64,000 bases of DNA from Laburnicola sp. R22_1 (GCA_014281115.1 JACONQ010000008.1:186001-250000), one strand, 5' to 3'. Shown: positions 44,530 to 57,825, counted from the stretch's first letter. Numbers and translations are program-made. Notes: a model not told the origin generated them from the sequence alone.

Positions 44530-47500
44530 ATACTAAAGCTAATACTCTGTACTATACTAGAATAGGTAGTAAACAATAGAATCTAAAGTAGAGTCCTCCT
44601 TAAGCTTCTTCTATAGATATCCTTTAACGTCTTGCATGCCAAGTTGCCTCATAAAGTCAGTGTGCTTTTAACGTACAAGGCTCTTAGTAAGTCCGTTAGC
44701 TGGCATCTAATTAGTAGGCTTCCACTAGACTAATACGCGTCCTTCTGCCTACTCTTGTCTTAGCCAGTGCTAGTAAGTGTCGACGTGGCGTAGTTTTGTG
44801 AACAGCTTATCCTTATCCTTAGTAATAATACCTACTATCTATAGGTTATCGCAGTAAATAGTTAGCGTAATATCTAGGTCGAATTTAATATGTTTAAATA
44901 GTCGATTCCACGCTTAAAGCTCGCTAGCAGCTATTAACAGAGCTAGAAGCTCTGCCTTAGTAGTCAACTTAGTGACCAAGCGCTGTCGTGTCGCTTTCTA
45001 GTTAATAGGTATACTATAGAGCATAAAAAGGTATCCTTGTAAGCTCCGCCTAGTCTCTAGGTTGTCTGCGAAAGCTGCATCTAATGCTCTGTAGAACAGT
45101 GGTTCTGCACCCCCCAAGCTTGAACTTAGGTAGATGGTTTAACTGCCACCAGACTCACTATTCGCACAGTCTGTATAAGCTCCTATAGCGAGTCTCTTCG
45201 TGCCAATTAGGTACTTCCATACGTGGTATACCGCACTAATATGTTTCTGGCCTAGGTTCTGTAGGTAACAAGATAGCTCTAAGTAAGCTTGGGCGACATC
45301 TAGTTGTGTGTATGTCGCTATGTAGGCTAGCAATCTAATAAGCTCTTAATAGATTTTCGTGCGTTAATTGTCTGGCTCCTCTCTACTCAGGCCTAGATGT
45401 CCGTCTGCCAGCGGCACTGCTGGGTATTTTGTGCTTCCTTAAGCAATATTGTACTTCTTTGCCACCTTGTTAATAAAGCTGTCTTAGAGTAGCCAGATCT
45501 TCTTCTGCTTTCTGTCTCAAATAACGCGTATGCCTAGGAACCACTTTAACTCTCCTAGGTATCGTGTGTTATAGGTTGTTCTTAGCTGTCTGTTAAATAG
45601 ACGGTATGCGTCTTAATTACTGCGGGATATAGCTACCACTATATCATCGACAAAGAAGAAGACAATAAGCTAGTTACTGCTGTATAGACAGGGCACTCCA
45701 GGCACCTGTCTTAGTCCCATCTTCTTAAGCGTTGCAGTAAGATGCTTATACTATAGTCGCAGCGCGTCACAGAGTCCATATAGAGCGCGCTTGAGCTCTA
45801 GCAGTTTTCTAAGTTCTTTATCGTATCCTTCTGGACAGCGTACGTAGGTAGGTCGATCGAGCTCCGCATTGAGAAAGGCATTAAGTACATCGTACTAGTA
45901 TAGATCTAGGTCGAAGGCTGCTGCCAGGGCGATAAGGCATTGAAAGATCTTCGCAGCCAGTGTAGCTGCGTATATATCGCCCTAGTCTTACTACAGATCT
46001 CCTCAGACAACTAGTTGAGCTTTGAATTTGTAGAGGTATCTATCTTCGTTAAACTTGTACAAGAATACCCACATAAGTAGTAGCACCTTAGCATCTACTT
46101 GCTTAGCGAGCTCTATAGCTCTTCTAAAGCATCTATAGTTAATAACACTATTGATCTTAACTCTACTTGCCTTCTTAAACTCAGCACCAAATAGATAACG
46201 ATCCAGATCCTTCCACCTCTTTGGCTCTAGCGGCAGCTAGTCGCGGTGTAGTCGAATTTTTGGCGCTTCGCCAAGTAGCTTTGCTAGTGCGGTAGGATTA
46301 ATACAAGTTGCAAATGTTGCCAAGTATATACCAAAGCCCCTTGGCTTTCAGGTTCGCTTGCCCTCTATCACGTTCTCCTGTAATAGTTAACTAGCAATTT
46401 CCTCTTGTCGCTTTGCGTTGTTTATTGTTCAATTTAGCTCTTCTCCCTCTAGAGCTAGAGCGTAGCCTTTCCCCCAGCCTGTGTTGTCTAGTGACTGGCG
46501 CAGTCCGTGCTTCTCTAGCGTCTCTTCTAGAGTCATAAGAGCTAGTTGAGTATCCTCAATCTCAGCCTTGGATTTAGAGTCAAACTCAAGCTCTAGCTTA
46601 GGCTTATAGGAATAGTCTTCTAGTGTGGATAGCTAATTAATTAATATGTCGCTGTAATTAGGCGTCTCCTCGATGTTAAGCACCTCTACTACCTCACGAA
46701 TATAACTCTTCTCTGCGTACTTTTCTTACTCATTGTAGAGCTTGCCTCGCAGGAAGACAACGTCTCGAGTTCGTATAACTTGTCTAATTGTTGGTAACCA
46801 TACTCGAAATATGTTGGTTGAATTGAAGCCTACTAGGTGGCTGATTAGAGCTCGAGATTCGAGCTTGTCTCCCCTAGGTAGCTTCTTGTTAAGCACATAC
46901 GCTCTCGCTCTAATCACCTCAAAGTGAGCAACTAATGGCTTCACTCCCTTAACTTTAGTGTATAGGCATTCCTATTGTATCGCTTCAGTTGGTGTACAAT
47001 TAAGTAGATATATAGCTAACATAACGCACTTATTAGCGTACGCCTTTAGTAAACCTGCGTGTAGGCGTATAGCTCTGCCTCGAATTATAATAGATTTGCC
47101 TGCGCGTTTAATGGCTCCGCTCTGAGCTTCTATAGCTCTAGCCTCGATAGCGATTCCAAGATCTCTACAGAGCTCTAGCAGCTCGACATATCCAGTCTCC
47201 ATGTCCAGCCTTACAATAATAACTTAACTCTAGAATTGCCGCTTTATCTTAGCCAGTAATCGCTTAAAGACCTTTATTAGAGTAGCCTTTGTCTTATCTA
47301 GTATACAGCATCCTTCGTGCCACTTCGTATATTAATCAAAAGCATAAAATAGGTATTAATCGCCATTATAGCAGCGCTCTCCTCGCTCTAGGAGCTGTAT
47401 CAGATCTATGCTAATACGCTCGAACAGTCAAGTCGCTAGTTCTTAAGGTGGCCTTCAACTAACAATCTTTGTCAGCTTTAACTATATACACGTCTCACAG

Positions 47501-49257
47501 TCCTTCCACTTTAGTGCTTAGCCATCCGTAATATATAGGCCTTTAACGTTCTTAGGCAGGTGCTTAATCGCCTCTCTGCCAGCGTGACCCCACATAACAT
47601 GTGCTTCCTCTGTAGTTAACTACAGTAGCTTCTTAGACTCGTATAAAGACTTCTTGCGGGCGTATATTAAGGCTGCAAGTAGAGAGCTAGCATCTAGTCT
47701 CTCTATGCCTTTAGCATCTATTAACTAGTGTCCGCCAGTATAGTTAAGCTTGCAAATAACGTTCTTCCAGCTCTTCTAGTATAAGCAGTCTCGTCCTAAG
47801 TCGAAATAAATGCCTATTAATCAACAGCGTAACAGGCCAACAATATTGGTAAGAAATCCTAGGACATAGGCGACGTATATAAGCTCTATCTACTCTGTGC
47901 CTCTAGGCGTGTTAATAAGTAGGATAACATCTCCCCACTCGTGTATTAATAGCTCTTAATCTCCAGCCTTAATAACTTTACCTATCCTATTAGCTTACTT
48001 TTTCCAACTATAGACTCTGCTATTAGTGACGTGTGTGTTTAATCCTGGATCCAGAATCCATTAATTAATCAGACTCGGCTTAACTGTCTGCTTGCTTGCG
48101 CAGTCTAAGCTCATTATAAGCTGCAATACATAACTATTCAATACGTTATGCGTAGGTCTGTAATTATCAAACTGTCAAGGTGCTATCCAGACTGCAGACG
48201 CTGCCAGTTCTGCCTGGTCTCTAGTATTTGTCGCGCTCCTATTCGCTTTAAGTGCTGCCTTTATAGCTCCTCTAAATAATAATTAGCTTGCTATAGCCTT
48301 ATCAAATCGTTCTTATATCTTAGGTTTAGGTATCCATCCTTAAGGCTTGCCCTTCGCTCCTAGATACTAGCAGTCCTTAAATCGATAATTAAGACCACAT
48401 ATACACTTAGGCTTCTTATCTTAAGTCTTTTCTTTCTTCTCTATTGCCTGTGGCTCGTCAGTGCTAATGCCTAGTGTGGCAAAGGTGCCGAGCGATAACG
48501 CTACTAGTCTTGTTGAACGCCAGTACATGGTAAATTAAGCGATAAGGTCGTGTATGCTCTTAATAGCCTGTTCCTGGATCTGTGCTTCAAATAGATTAGC
48601 TTGCTAAGTAGTTGCCTATGTGTTGTCAAGTCCTTTAACTGCGAGTAGAAAATCGCGCTGTGCTCGCGGCAATGTCACGTTAGGTAGGTTCGCTGTCTTG
48701 CACAGACGTACAATATGTAGCCACTTATCTAGCCAGGTATCAATATTGTTGCGGGGTCGGCTCTACAGTTGCCGATACTTTACTAGAAGCTGCAGCTCCC
48801 TCTTAGCCATTAATAGGCAGAGGTGCTTCTTAAGCCTCTTTAGTTAAGCGTACGCTGTATCGTCGCTCTAAATCAGGTGTATGTGGCGGCGGCTAATTGT
48901 TTGGCCGATCTCCTGAATAAAGTTGTCTAACGCTTTCCTCTTAATTGTATATCTAGCCAAGGCTCGATTGTAGCCTCTCTCCGCCTGCTAGTATTGCTAG
49001 AACTCCTTAGTTGTTATGTCTTTTAGCACAACGCTGGTATCCTGCTCTATCCCCTTATAGTAGTGCTCTAGTATTATAGGCACTGGCTCCTTAAGCTGTT
49101 TAAGTGCCGCCTTGTCAAGATCCAGGTTAACTATAGGCTAGAGGTGATTTCGATTCGCGCTATCCTTACATAGGAAGATCTATTCTTCCTAATCTACTAG
49201 CTTCTCAAGTATAACCGTCGTCCTCATAACCAGTCCATCTAGCTTGGTCGTAGGCAT
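44530..49257 (-). pseudogene. gag-pol: Copia-d gag-pol, RIP-inactivated
   Basis: The gag ATG is intact at 49257 (MPTTKLDGLVMRTTVILEKL). The same register is kept through integrase and RNase H open runs at 46972-47202 (METGYVELLELCRDLGIAIE), 46726-46944 and 45139-45333 (MLAYIATYTQLDVAQAYLEL). The knuckle reads CICGLNYRFKDC (about 48405-48370; His now Tyr). The RT box reads FVDD at 45643-45654, intact. Stops are TAG/TAA. The 3' end of the frame is approximate. Confidence 0.88.
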
Positions 49258-49460
49258 CTTGCTCTATTGGCTCCTAGAAGGGCTCTCTTTAGTAATAGAA
49301 CGCGTGCTTGAGGCTTGGTAAGGTAGCTTAGTAACGTAGCTCTGTTAACAGCTTGTCAACAGCTCCTTAGCAGCTCGTTAGTACGCGTGCAGTAGCTAAT
49401 ACAGCGTTTAAAGTCGATAGCCAGGTGCTTAGCAGCTGCAGTAGTCAAAGTCGACAGCCA

Positions 49461-49470
49461 GGCTCATAAC
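49461..49470 (-). other. Primer-binding site of Copia-d (initiator tRNA-Met half)
   Basis: Minus-strand GTTATGAGCC touching the 5' LTR; same site as in Copia-a, b and c. Confidence 0.8.
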
Positions 49471-49662
49471 TGTGGGCGGGCAGGCATATAAGGCATATGA
49501 GGACAACAAGCTATATTGCTATCTGCAGAAAAGAGTGTGTAGAGTAAGGAGTCTACTAAGGAAGAAAGGAGAGGGCGAGAGCTTTATCTTGAGGGTAGTA
49601 GTCTGTGCACCTGGATAGAACCTTCTACACACACCACCTCTAACGTAAGTCACGTGGCTACA
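49471..49662 (-). repeat. 5' LTR of Copia-d (192 bp)
   Basis: Ends of type TG...CA (TGTAGCCACGTG ... GCCCGCCCACA on the minus strand); adjacent to GAAAC. Confidence 0.95.
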
Positions 49663-49905
49663 GAAACTACTTAAGTAGCAAAATCGTAATTAGCAACTAG
49701 TCTACATTAGGTCGGTAGTATTATATAATATCGTACTCCACACTAACACACCTCTTATAGCACAAAGGTAACAAAGTGCTGTAAAGTATAACAAAGCAAA
49801 ATAAGTGAATAGAGGGCCTCTAGGGCACCTCCCTAGAAAGAACTCTATTAGGTAATAACAGATATAACAAACTTATCCTCTAAACTAATAACTTATTACT
49901 AGATA

Positions 49906-52900
49906 TTAGTCATTCCTAATTGCTGCAAGAATCGCTCGTGCTTGCTACTATTAGAGAGAGACTTTGTCAATCTATTAGCGGGCATATTAGCAGTTCCTAT
50001 TTAGGTAACGTTAATGTTTCTAGCTTTAACTTGCTTGCAGATCCACATCTAATATACTTTAATATGTCTAAGCTTTGTGTCGAGCTTTTCTTTGTCCTTA
50101 TTAGCGATAGAGACTATTTGCTAGTTATTACAGTACAATATAGGTTAAACCTCTAGATTAAACCTAATAGCTTTAAAGGTGTTTATCTACTAGGATAACT
50201 TAGTGCTAGCAGTTAATAGGGCAAACAGTTCGGCCTTAGTAGTTAACTTAGTAACGGATCTTATAATTTTTGCCTTCTAATTAATAACTATACTATAGAG
50301 CTTAAATATATAGGCGAATAAGCTTTGAGTAGTATTAGAATTGTTAGTAAACGCGGCATTAGAGGCACTAAAGAATAACAACTCCTTAGCTTCCTTATTA
50401 TTAATTTAACTAATGTAGTTGGCGTTCTTAGAGCGTGCTGTTATTGCTCCAATTGCCCAGAATCAAAAGTTGTATAGGTACTACCACACTGACTTAACAG
50501 CAGTAAGATGCTTTTAGCTAGAATTATTTAGATGGCAGGCAAGTATTAAGTGCGCTTTTGCTATGTTAGGCCAGGTAAAATATAAAATAAAGCCAAGGCA
50601 TCCAACTAGGATCTAATATAGGCGAGTACGCTCCGCGTTAGGTTTATCTGTACTTAGGGGGAGATAAGACTCGCGCAGAGAGACCTTAGGGTATCAGCTG
50701 CCCTAAAGGAGATTGTGGTTATGGCAGACTTTTGCGATATAGAAGTCTTAGATTATTCAGACCTTGCCTTTCGCATAGTCTCTAATAATGCGTATCCCTA
50801 GGAACTAGCGTAGTTCTCCTAAGCTTCGTGTCTTATATTATTTCGTGAACTCGCGTTAAAACTGTTAATAATATTGTTAATCGCCTTTGCGGAAAAGGAC
50901 AACAATATTATCTACGTAATAGAATAGTATTAGCTTACTATTAGTAAATAGGCAAGGGATACCCTTAACTTAAGTAAAGCTCATATTAACAAGGGCCTTC
51001 TTTAGGTGTTTGTGCCACAGCGCTAGGGCATCCTTAAGCCTATATAGTGCTTGGCATAGTCGTATTATATTGCCTAGTCTGTCTTAGAACCTATCTAGAG
51101 TCTAGACGTAACAGAGTTGGGCCAGGTACGCGTTAAGGAAAGCATTCTTAACGTTATACTAGTAGGCAAGAAGTCTAAAGGCGCACATAATAGCGATAAG
51201 GAAGCGGAGCGTTTAAGCTATAAGGGTAGCTGCGTAGGTATTATCCCAAGTCGTCTGCAAATCTCCTCTCACAACTAGTCGAGCTTTATAGCTAGTTAAG
51301 TACCTATTAGTATTAAACTTATACGTGAAAACCCATATTAGTAGTAGGGTCTTAGCATCTGGGTGCTTCTTTATATTATCTTTTACCTTCTTAAATATAC
51401 CTTTGTAAAGCTGCTCCTTAATCTTCTTATCTATAGCAGCGAACCACTTATTAGCATTAGGGCGGGATTTAATCTTAGCCTAGTTCTTTAGTGGCGGCGG
51501 CAGTTAATTACAGTAAACCTTTAACTCTTTATTTAGGGGCAGTTACACAATTACTATAGTAAACATTTGCTAGTATAGAGAAGCGTGCGTACTAAAATAG
51601 TTCCTAGGCGTTTTGTCTCCTCTACCACCTCCCTAACAATAGGACCCTAGAACAATATTATCTGCAGCAATATTAGGGTTTGTCTGTCTTAGAGCGTTAT
51701 TCTAATAGCGGTTTGGCGCAGTATCTCTAGAAGCAATCTCTCTCTAGCCTCTTAGTTAAGAACAATTATAAGTGCTAGGTACTAGTGTCTCTTAGAGTGT
51801 AAGTAATCCTTTATAGGCCTCCTATTAAAGCTGCTCTTTAGCATTATCTAGCCTAGTAGCCTCTTCTTCTTAATCCTTAATATTATCCTTAACTATATGT
51901 TAACAATATGTTATATCACAATAGATCTACTTAATAACAGAATCTTCCTCCTTATCTAATAAATCGATATTAAGGACTCTAACTACGCGTTGTATCTTCT
52001 CTGTTATAGGCTTAAGTTATAGAGCCGAGTAGCGTTAGTCTCGTACGAAGATAACATTACGTGTTTAAACAACACTGTTAGCCCTAGGAACCTATACACG
52101 GAAGATATTCGTTCCTTTGTATCCAACTAGCTATCTAGTAATTAACCTTAACTCGAGCTTATTACCTTTGGCCACCTTAGTATTACAGAATAGGGCTTTG
52201 GCACTAATAACGTCTATATATATAAGAGACGGCTTTACCTTGCGTATATATTTATAGGGCGTCTTCTAGTTAAGAACCTCTATTAGCCATTAATTAAGGA
52301 TGTAAATGGCTGTTAGGCATAACTTGTTAGCCAGTTCCTTAGGCAAATTTGCTTTAATTCGCAAAGCTCTTGCCACAGTAATAATAAGGTTACTAGCCTT
52401 TTTAGGCAGGCTAGTCATCTCTTCTGCACTAACAGCACGTCGCTTAGCTATAATACCCAGGTCTTAAAAGACCTCCTAGAGATTAGCATAACCCTTTTTA
52501 TTGTTATAGCGAACGTATATAATAATCGCGTTAAACTAGGTCTATATAAGCGCTAGTATCTATTAAACTAAGCGTGTTAGAGTCTTCTTCTTCTTATTAT
52601 AAAGAGTCTTCCCTAAATAGTATCTGTTATATTAATATATAGCGTATAAGAGCCACTTATCCCTATTATAGTAAGCTTTACCTATCTTCCTGAGTTGTAT
52701 AAGATTAATGCCAATATATTTAAAGGGGCGTATTATAGGCTCGCGTTAAGGGCGTTAACTAATAATCTTAGAAAGCTTTAAGTTAATGCACTTTTCACAT
52801 TCCCTCTATTACGGAGCTTAGGGACTAGTAATAAGCCTAATACTATTCACTGCCTACTCTAGGTGTTTAACCGCGTGTCGTCCTGCATAAGCTAGCATCT

Positions 52901-54312
52901 AATAAGCTTCTGTAGGGGTGACTTATAGAGGCTTGCGCTCTATACAGCTTGGCTTAGCTAACTTTAACTAAATCGCGAATGTGTACAACTCTAATGCGTT
53001 CGGGCGTGTTGCCTTGTTAGAGTCTATAACCTAATAGCCACCCTACTTATTAAGTGTGCAGAATATGTCCATTAAAGCGCTCCTTAGATAGAGACAGCTA
53101 CGTCCTAAGTCGAACTTAATACTAACTGCTTAACAGCGTGTGAGTGACACTACTAATGTGAAGAACGTAGGGATAAGTGCTACCTATATTATAGTTACGT
53201 AACGTTCGCTAGTTAGAGTATTAATAAATAGCTTAATATTTCCCTACTTATTTATTTATAGGGCTTGTGTGCCGGCTAGTAGGATATTATCTAGGTGTTC
53301 GTCTTAGATCTTCTCCCAAGTCTTTAGTTGGTGATTTGTGACATATAGATTAGAGCCAGAATCTAGTATCCACTTGTTAATTAATAGCGGTAGAGGCTGT
53401 TAAACAGCAGCTATACTAAGTGAAGTAATAACCTAAGCTGCGTTCTAGCTGCCTTGCTAGTGTATAACTGCTCCTATTAAGTTTTAAGTATTTAATAGAG
53501 GGTGACTAGTGTCTATTAAGAAATTATTCTTATTAGCAGCAGCCGCCTTTTTACTAGCTTTCTTCTTAGCTCTAAACAGAGCTGCGCTTAAAGGGTTGCC
53601 TTTGCCTAGTTTCCTAACTCTGTTAAACTTGGCTAAAACAACTGGGTTAGGCCTCTATCTAGCAGGTTAGAGAGAAGGCACCACATAGGAGCACTACTTA
53701 AACAAGTGCTATTCCCTGCAAATGCACGTAACTGTACGTTTCTAGGTGTTACTATTAGTGTTTAGACTAGGGCGTCCTAAAATAGCGTATATTCTAAGTG
53801 CTAACGCTATAGGGTTTAAGGTGCGTTAGAACTATTAATAGTTCTCTACTAGTGCAACAGAATCTATATATAGGGTTCTGTTTATCTTAGCTTACGTAAT
53901 CTCCTAAATTTTGTGCGTAATAAAGGACTTATTAATTCTCCTAATTGCTTGAAGAAAGTCCTACTGTGCCTAATAGTCCTAGACTTTAGGTAGTTTTAGT
54001 TTAATTATGTCGCGAAGGATAGTAATATAGCTCTTATACTAAGCATCTATCTTCTATTGTTATGGAACCTTCTTAATCTTATTATACTGCTCGAGCAACT
54101 TATACTTATATTCTACTACTAATATATAGAATATCTTCTTAAGTTGTATAAGTTGTTTGTAGGGTATTTTAGCATTCTTAATAACTAGGATATGCCTACT
54201 AGTAATTGTCCTTGCAATCTCCTATGTTAGGTTATTAAGAGCGTTCTTCTTCTTTTGCCAGGCTGCCAGCTTTGTTGTATAGAACCCATACTAGAAGGTG
54301 TAGTCCTCTTAT
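49906..54312 (-). pseudogene. gag-pol: Copia-a4 gag-pol, 5' end missing
   Basis: Homologous to Copia-a1 from its stop (5152) to about 9650. Landmarks: RNase H end near 49906, RT box YVDN at 50907-50918, integrase about 52150-52860, protease about 53370, knuckle about 53730, gag remnant up to 54312. It lacks the 59-bp insertion present in Copia-a1. Heavy TAG/TAA interruption. Cut in gag by the LTR of Copia-e2. Confidence 0.88.
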
Positions 54313-54539
54313 TGTTAGATTTAATAGTGTTCTATTACTTTAAGATAATATATTAATGAGAATTAATAACTGTGATGATTTTATTGTGATGGAGAAGCCT
54401 AGCTATCGCGAGAAGTTTTTATTTATGCTAAGGCCCTTATACTATCTAGAATAGTATAGGGGCAATGCAAAATAGTAGTGCGCCAGCCTCCTTAGTGTAT
54501 TTCACAGAGAGATTATTACTGGAATGCACAGTGACCGTC
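54313..54539 (-). repeat. 3' LTR of Copia-e2 (227 bp)
   Basis: Minus strand TGTCAGATAGACGGTCACTG ... ATTAAATCTAACA. The first ~130 bp match the Copia-e1 LTR with gaps; the last ~90 bp are unrelated to it. Confidence 0.8.
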
Positions 54540-57500
54540 TATCTGACACACCCCCTTAGCTTAGAGCCATCCTAAGCTAGACCCAATTCTTCGTAGCTAT
54601 ACTATTACTTATAGTCTAAAAGCTTCCATCCTTTGTTCTAATTTGTCCAGGTCGACCTTATGGTTGGTAATCCTACCCTTAACGTCTTTAAGTCCGAGTT
54701 AATTTACGAACTTGGCCTATTTTCTAGCTAGTAGAGCCTTTGTAAGGCCATCTGCTGCTATTTCTTCTAATTATTAGTATTGGATTTTAATAGCTCTACA
54801 AGCTACTTCTTATCAAAGCTAATAATTGTGTATATTAACGTGCCTAAGCTTAGTCTATAACTTGGCGATTTCTTCGGTAACGAGTCGAATAGTTTGTTAA
54901 TTATCGCAGTTAATAGTAATTGTTAATGGGGAGAGTTTAATCTTAAGTTTAGTAATTAACCAAAAGGTAAAGAGTGCCTCTTTTACAACTTGTAAAAGGG
55001 CTAGCAACTTAGCTTTAGTTATTAAGGTAGTAACTATGTCTTGCTTACTCGCCTTCTAGACAATAAGACTACTAAACAGCTTAATAATATATCCTTGTAA
55101 GCTCTTTCTATTAAGGGTGTTATTAGCGAACGAGGCATCGCTAGCAACCTTATAAGTGTCTACTCCTCCAAAGCGTAGCCCTAATAATTAGGTGGAGGAC
55201 AGGTAAAGCAGTACGCGGTCGGCGGCGTTGTAATACTCCTCGCTAGGATTTAACAGGAATCGCGATAATTAAGAGCTTGCGAATGCGATATTAGGGCGTG
55301 TGGTTACTACAGCGTAAAGGATTAATCCAATCTTTCGCTAGTATTAATTAATCTTAGCCTTTATAGCGAGTTCTTCTTAGGGTAGCAATTTGACTATAGA
55401 CATTAGGGTATCGTGTTTAAGGTTGTGTCAGTCAATTAGGCGACTAATCTTGTCTATATAGGACGCCTAGGACAGCCAGAGTTGCCTATTTACACAGTCT
55501 CTAACAATTTTAATCCCTAGAAACCACTAAAGATTATTACCACCAGTAAGGATAAACTATATACTTATCTTTTCCATTACTACGTTAGCAGCGTGTTTCT
55601 AATCTTTAGAGTAGGCGACAATAAGGTTGTCTACATAGAAGAAGATAATAATACTATCTTTAATTATATAGTAAGACTTATAAGGGACTATAGTAAAACT
55701 AAGATCCCTAAGAGCGCTAGTAAATTCTCTCTGCCATAGTAGTAGTAAGATTTAAAGACTATACAGTGCCTTATACAACTATAGGATAGTGCCAGGTTGT
55801 ATATAACCTCGCGGCATTCTTATATAGAGTTCTCTGTCCAGATTCGCATAGACAAAAGCGTTGGTAACGTCGTACTAGCTAAGCTCTAGGTCGTATCGAG
55901 CTGCCATAGACATAAGCAGGCGAAATAATTGTCCTGCGAGGGTTGCAGCATAGGTGTCTTAAGTAGTAAGGTGGCGTTATTAATCTCCGCGCACTACTAA
56001 CCTAGCCTTACACTTCTAAAATTAATAATGTTTATTAAGTTTATAAGTATACACCCACATGCAATTAAGAATTTAGTAGCCGCGTGATCGCACTAGGGTA
56101 ATAGACACCTCACTCCAAGACTTTATTTTCTTATGGCTTTATAGGTGTACCTGCTTAGCCTCCTTTCACATATTAAATAGCGGGTGATTGTCTATCTATG
56201 TTCCGCTAGATAGAGGTTCTAGTAATTAACTTTAGTGGGGTTTCTATCCTATTATAAGCATACAATTAAATTAAGCTTTATTAAGCGGCTTCCCCTTATA
56301 CTTGCCTCTGCTTCCTACTTATGTACCTACTAGGAAAGCGGCTGCCTATAGCACAGCGCGTTAATCTGGCTATAGTAATCTAATAGGTAACTAGTTGTAT
56401 TAATTGTGTTTAAAGCTCGCCATTAATTAAACAAGCAATACAATAGGCAGAGGTGTTACTAGTGGTGTTAGGTAGGTGTAATTAATCTTCCTCCCTTAGT
56501 AATACCCTAGCGGGTCTTCTTCTTCATCCTCGCGATTGCGGGTGTTAGTAATTAACTTATTCTTATAAAAGAATTTAGTGTTTTCTTACTTAAGTAGTAG
56601 AGGTGGCAACTCTACTAATTAGGTCTATGCAGCAATCTCTTTAGTAGTGCTATATATAAGGTTGTCTAACAGGTCCTCTATTTTACCTAAGAACATCTTA
56701 TCTTTGTTAAAGATAATATCGCGTGTACTAATGACTTTGTTAAGTAGTAGGATCTATATCCTCTAGATATTTAATAATTAGTAGCCTACTAGGTATCTAA
56801 CCCATGCCTTTAGGTCTAACCTTTAGAGCTTGCTCTTGCCGCGTTTAGTATTATTAGTCAAGGCGAAGGCTTTACAGCCATAGGCCCTAAAGTAAGCCTA
56901 GTTTAGTTTCTTTAGTTAAGTAACAATACTATTTTAGAAAGCAACTATTATAAAGAATACTTTGTGTGGTAATCGCTATTAGTTAGCGTAGTTTAGAGTT
57001 TAATTATATAGGTATATAGCCGCTTATGTAATTTCTAGCTATAGGTTAAAAGGGAGATTGGCGTCAAGTCGCATTGCACGACCCTTCTCCTTAATTACAC
57101 CCCCTAAGCGTTTAGCTCCTCTATTTTAAGCTTAGGTATTAGGTGCTAAAGGCTTAATAATAATACCTTTACTAACGCACCACCTATAAACGTCTTGTTT
57201 AACTAAAAAGATCTCATTATTAGATTTAATAACCTTAACCATTACATTAAATTATACTTTTATAAATAGTATAAATTCCTTTAGCAACTTAATAATTATT
57301 CGTGCTAGTCGATTGTCTTTAAAGTAGAAATCCTAAGTTATGCCTAAGAATTAATTAGTAATAAGCATCTGGCTTTTCTCGCTAGTAAAGCTCTAATCTT
57401 TATAATTGTAAAAGTCTATAGCAACTCTCTCGCCAGGACTGTTATTAATTTGCCTAGGTTATTATCTAATTTGTCGCTTAAGCTTTAATCTGCCGTAGGC

Positions 57501-57825
57501 GTTGCATTAGACTATAGTAAGTCCTTTAAGGCGCACCCCCTTACAGTAATTCACAGTGTGTTCTAGTGCCTGAGGACCTAGGTAGCCTAGTCGTTTATGC
57601 CATGTGATAGCGTCTGCCTTCTGCGCACCTCGTGCGGTGCGCGTTGTGATTTTGTGTGTGGTATACGTACTATTATATATAGTACGATTTTGTTCGGGCA
57701 TGTATTCTAGTACCTATTAACTATAGAGTTCTTAAAGGTTAGCCAGAACTATATTGTCCCTTCTCTTAATTGTTGTTAGATCTGCCTTTGTGTCCCACTA
57801 GAGGCCTTGCCTATAGAGTAATTAG
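54540..57825 (-). pseudogene. pol: Copia-e2 pol (integrase, RT, RNase H)
   Basis: Closely related to Copia-e1 pol. Landmarks: GAG-pre-integrase region 57507-57701 (ITWHKRLGYLGPQALEHTVN), integrase catalytic Glu codon changed to AAA (57111-57113), RT box YVDN at 55626-55637. It retains the TRPNIAFASSQLSRFL segment between RT and RNase H (about 55300-55220) that Copia-e1 has lost. Many stops. Confidence 0.87.

Larger units (their letters stand above)
44314..49662 (-). mobile_element. Copia-d: full-length Ty1-copia retrotransposon
   Basis: 5,349 bp with 192-bp LTRs at 44314-44505 and 49471-49662 and the exact target duplication GAAAC at 44309-44313 and 49663-49667. Primer-binding site 49461-49470; purine tract GCTAGGGGGGTG on the minus strand (44506-44517). 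Inserted within the 3' LTR of Copia-a4. Only copy of its family in the window. Confidence 0.96.
44243..54312 (-). mobile_element. Copia-a4: Ty1-copia element with Copia-d inside its 3' LTR and 5' end cut by Copia-e2
   Basis: The 3' LTR is in two parts (44243-44313 and 49668-49748). Together they make exactly 152 bp once Copia-d and one GAAAC are subtracted. The internal region 49749-54312 runs from RNase H to near the start of gag, where Copia-e2 begins at 54313. Its remaining gag and 5' LTR should lie beyond the window. It is itself inserted in the RT of Copia-a3 (left flank TAATA; right duplicate not visible). Confidence 0.92.
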
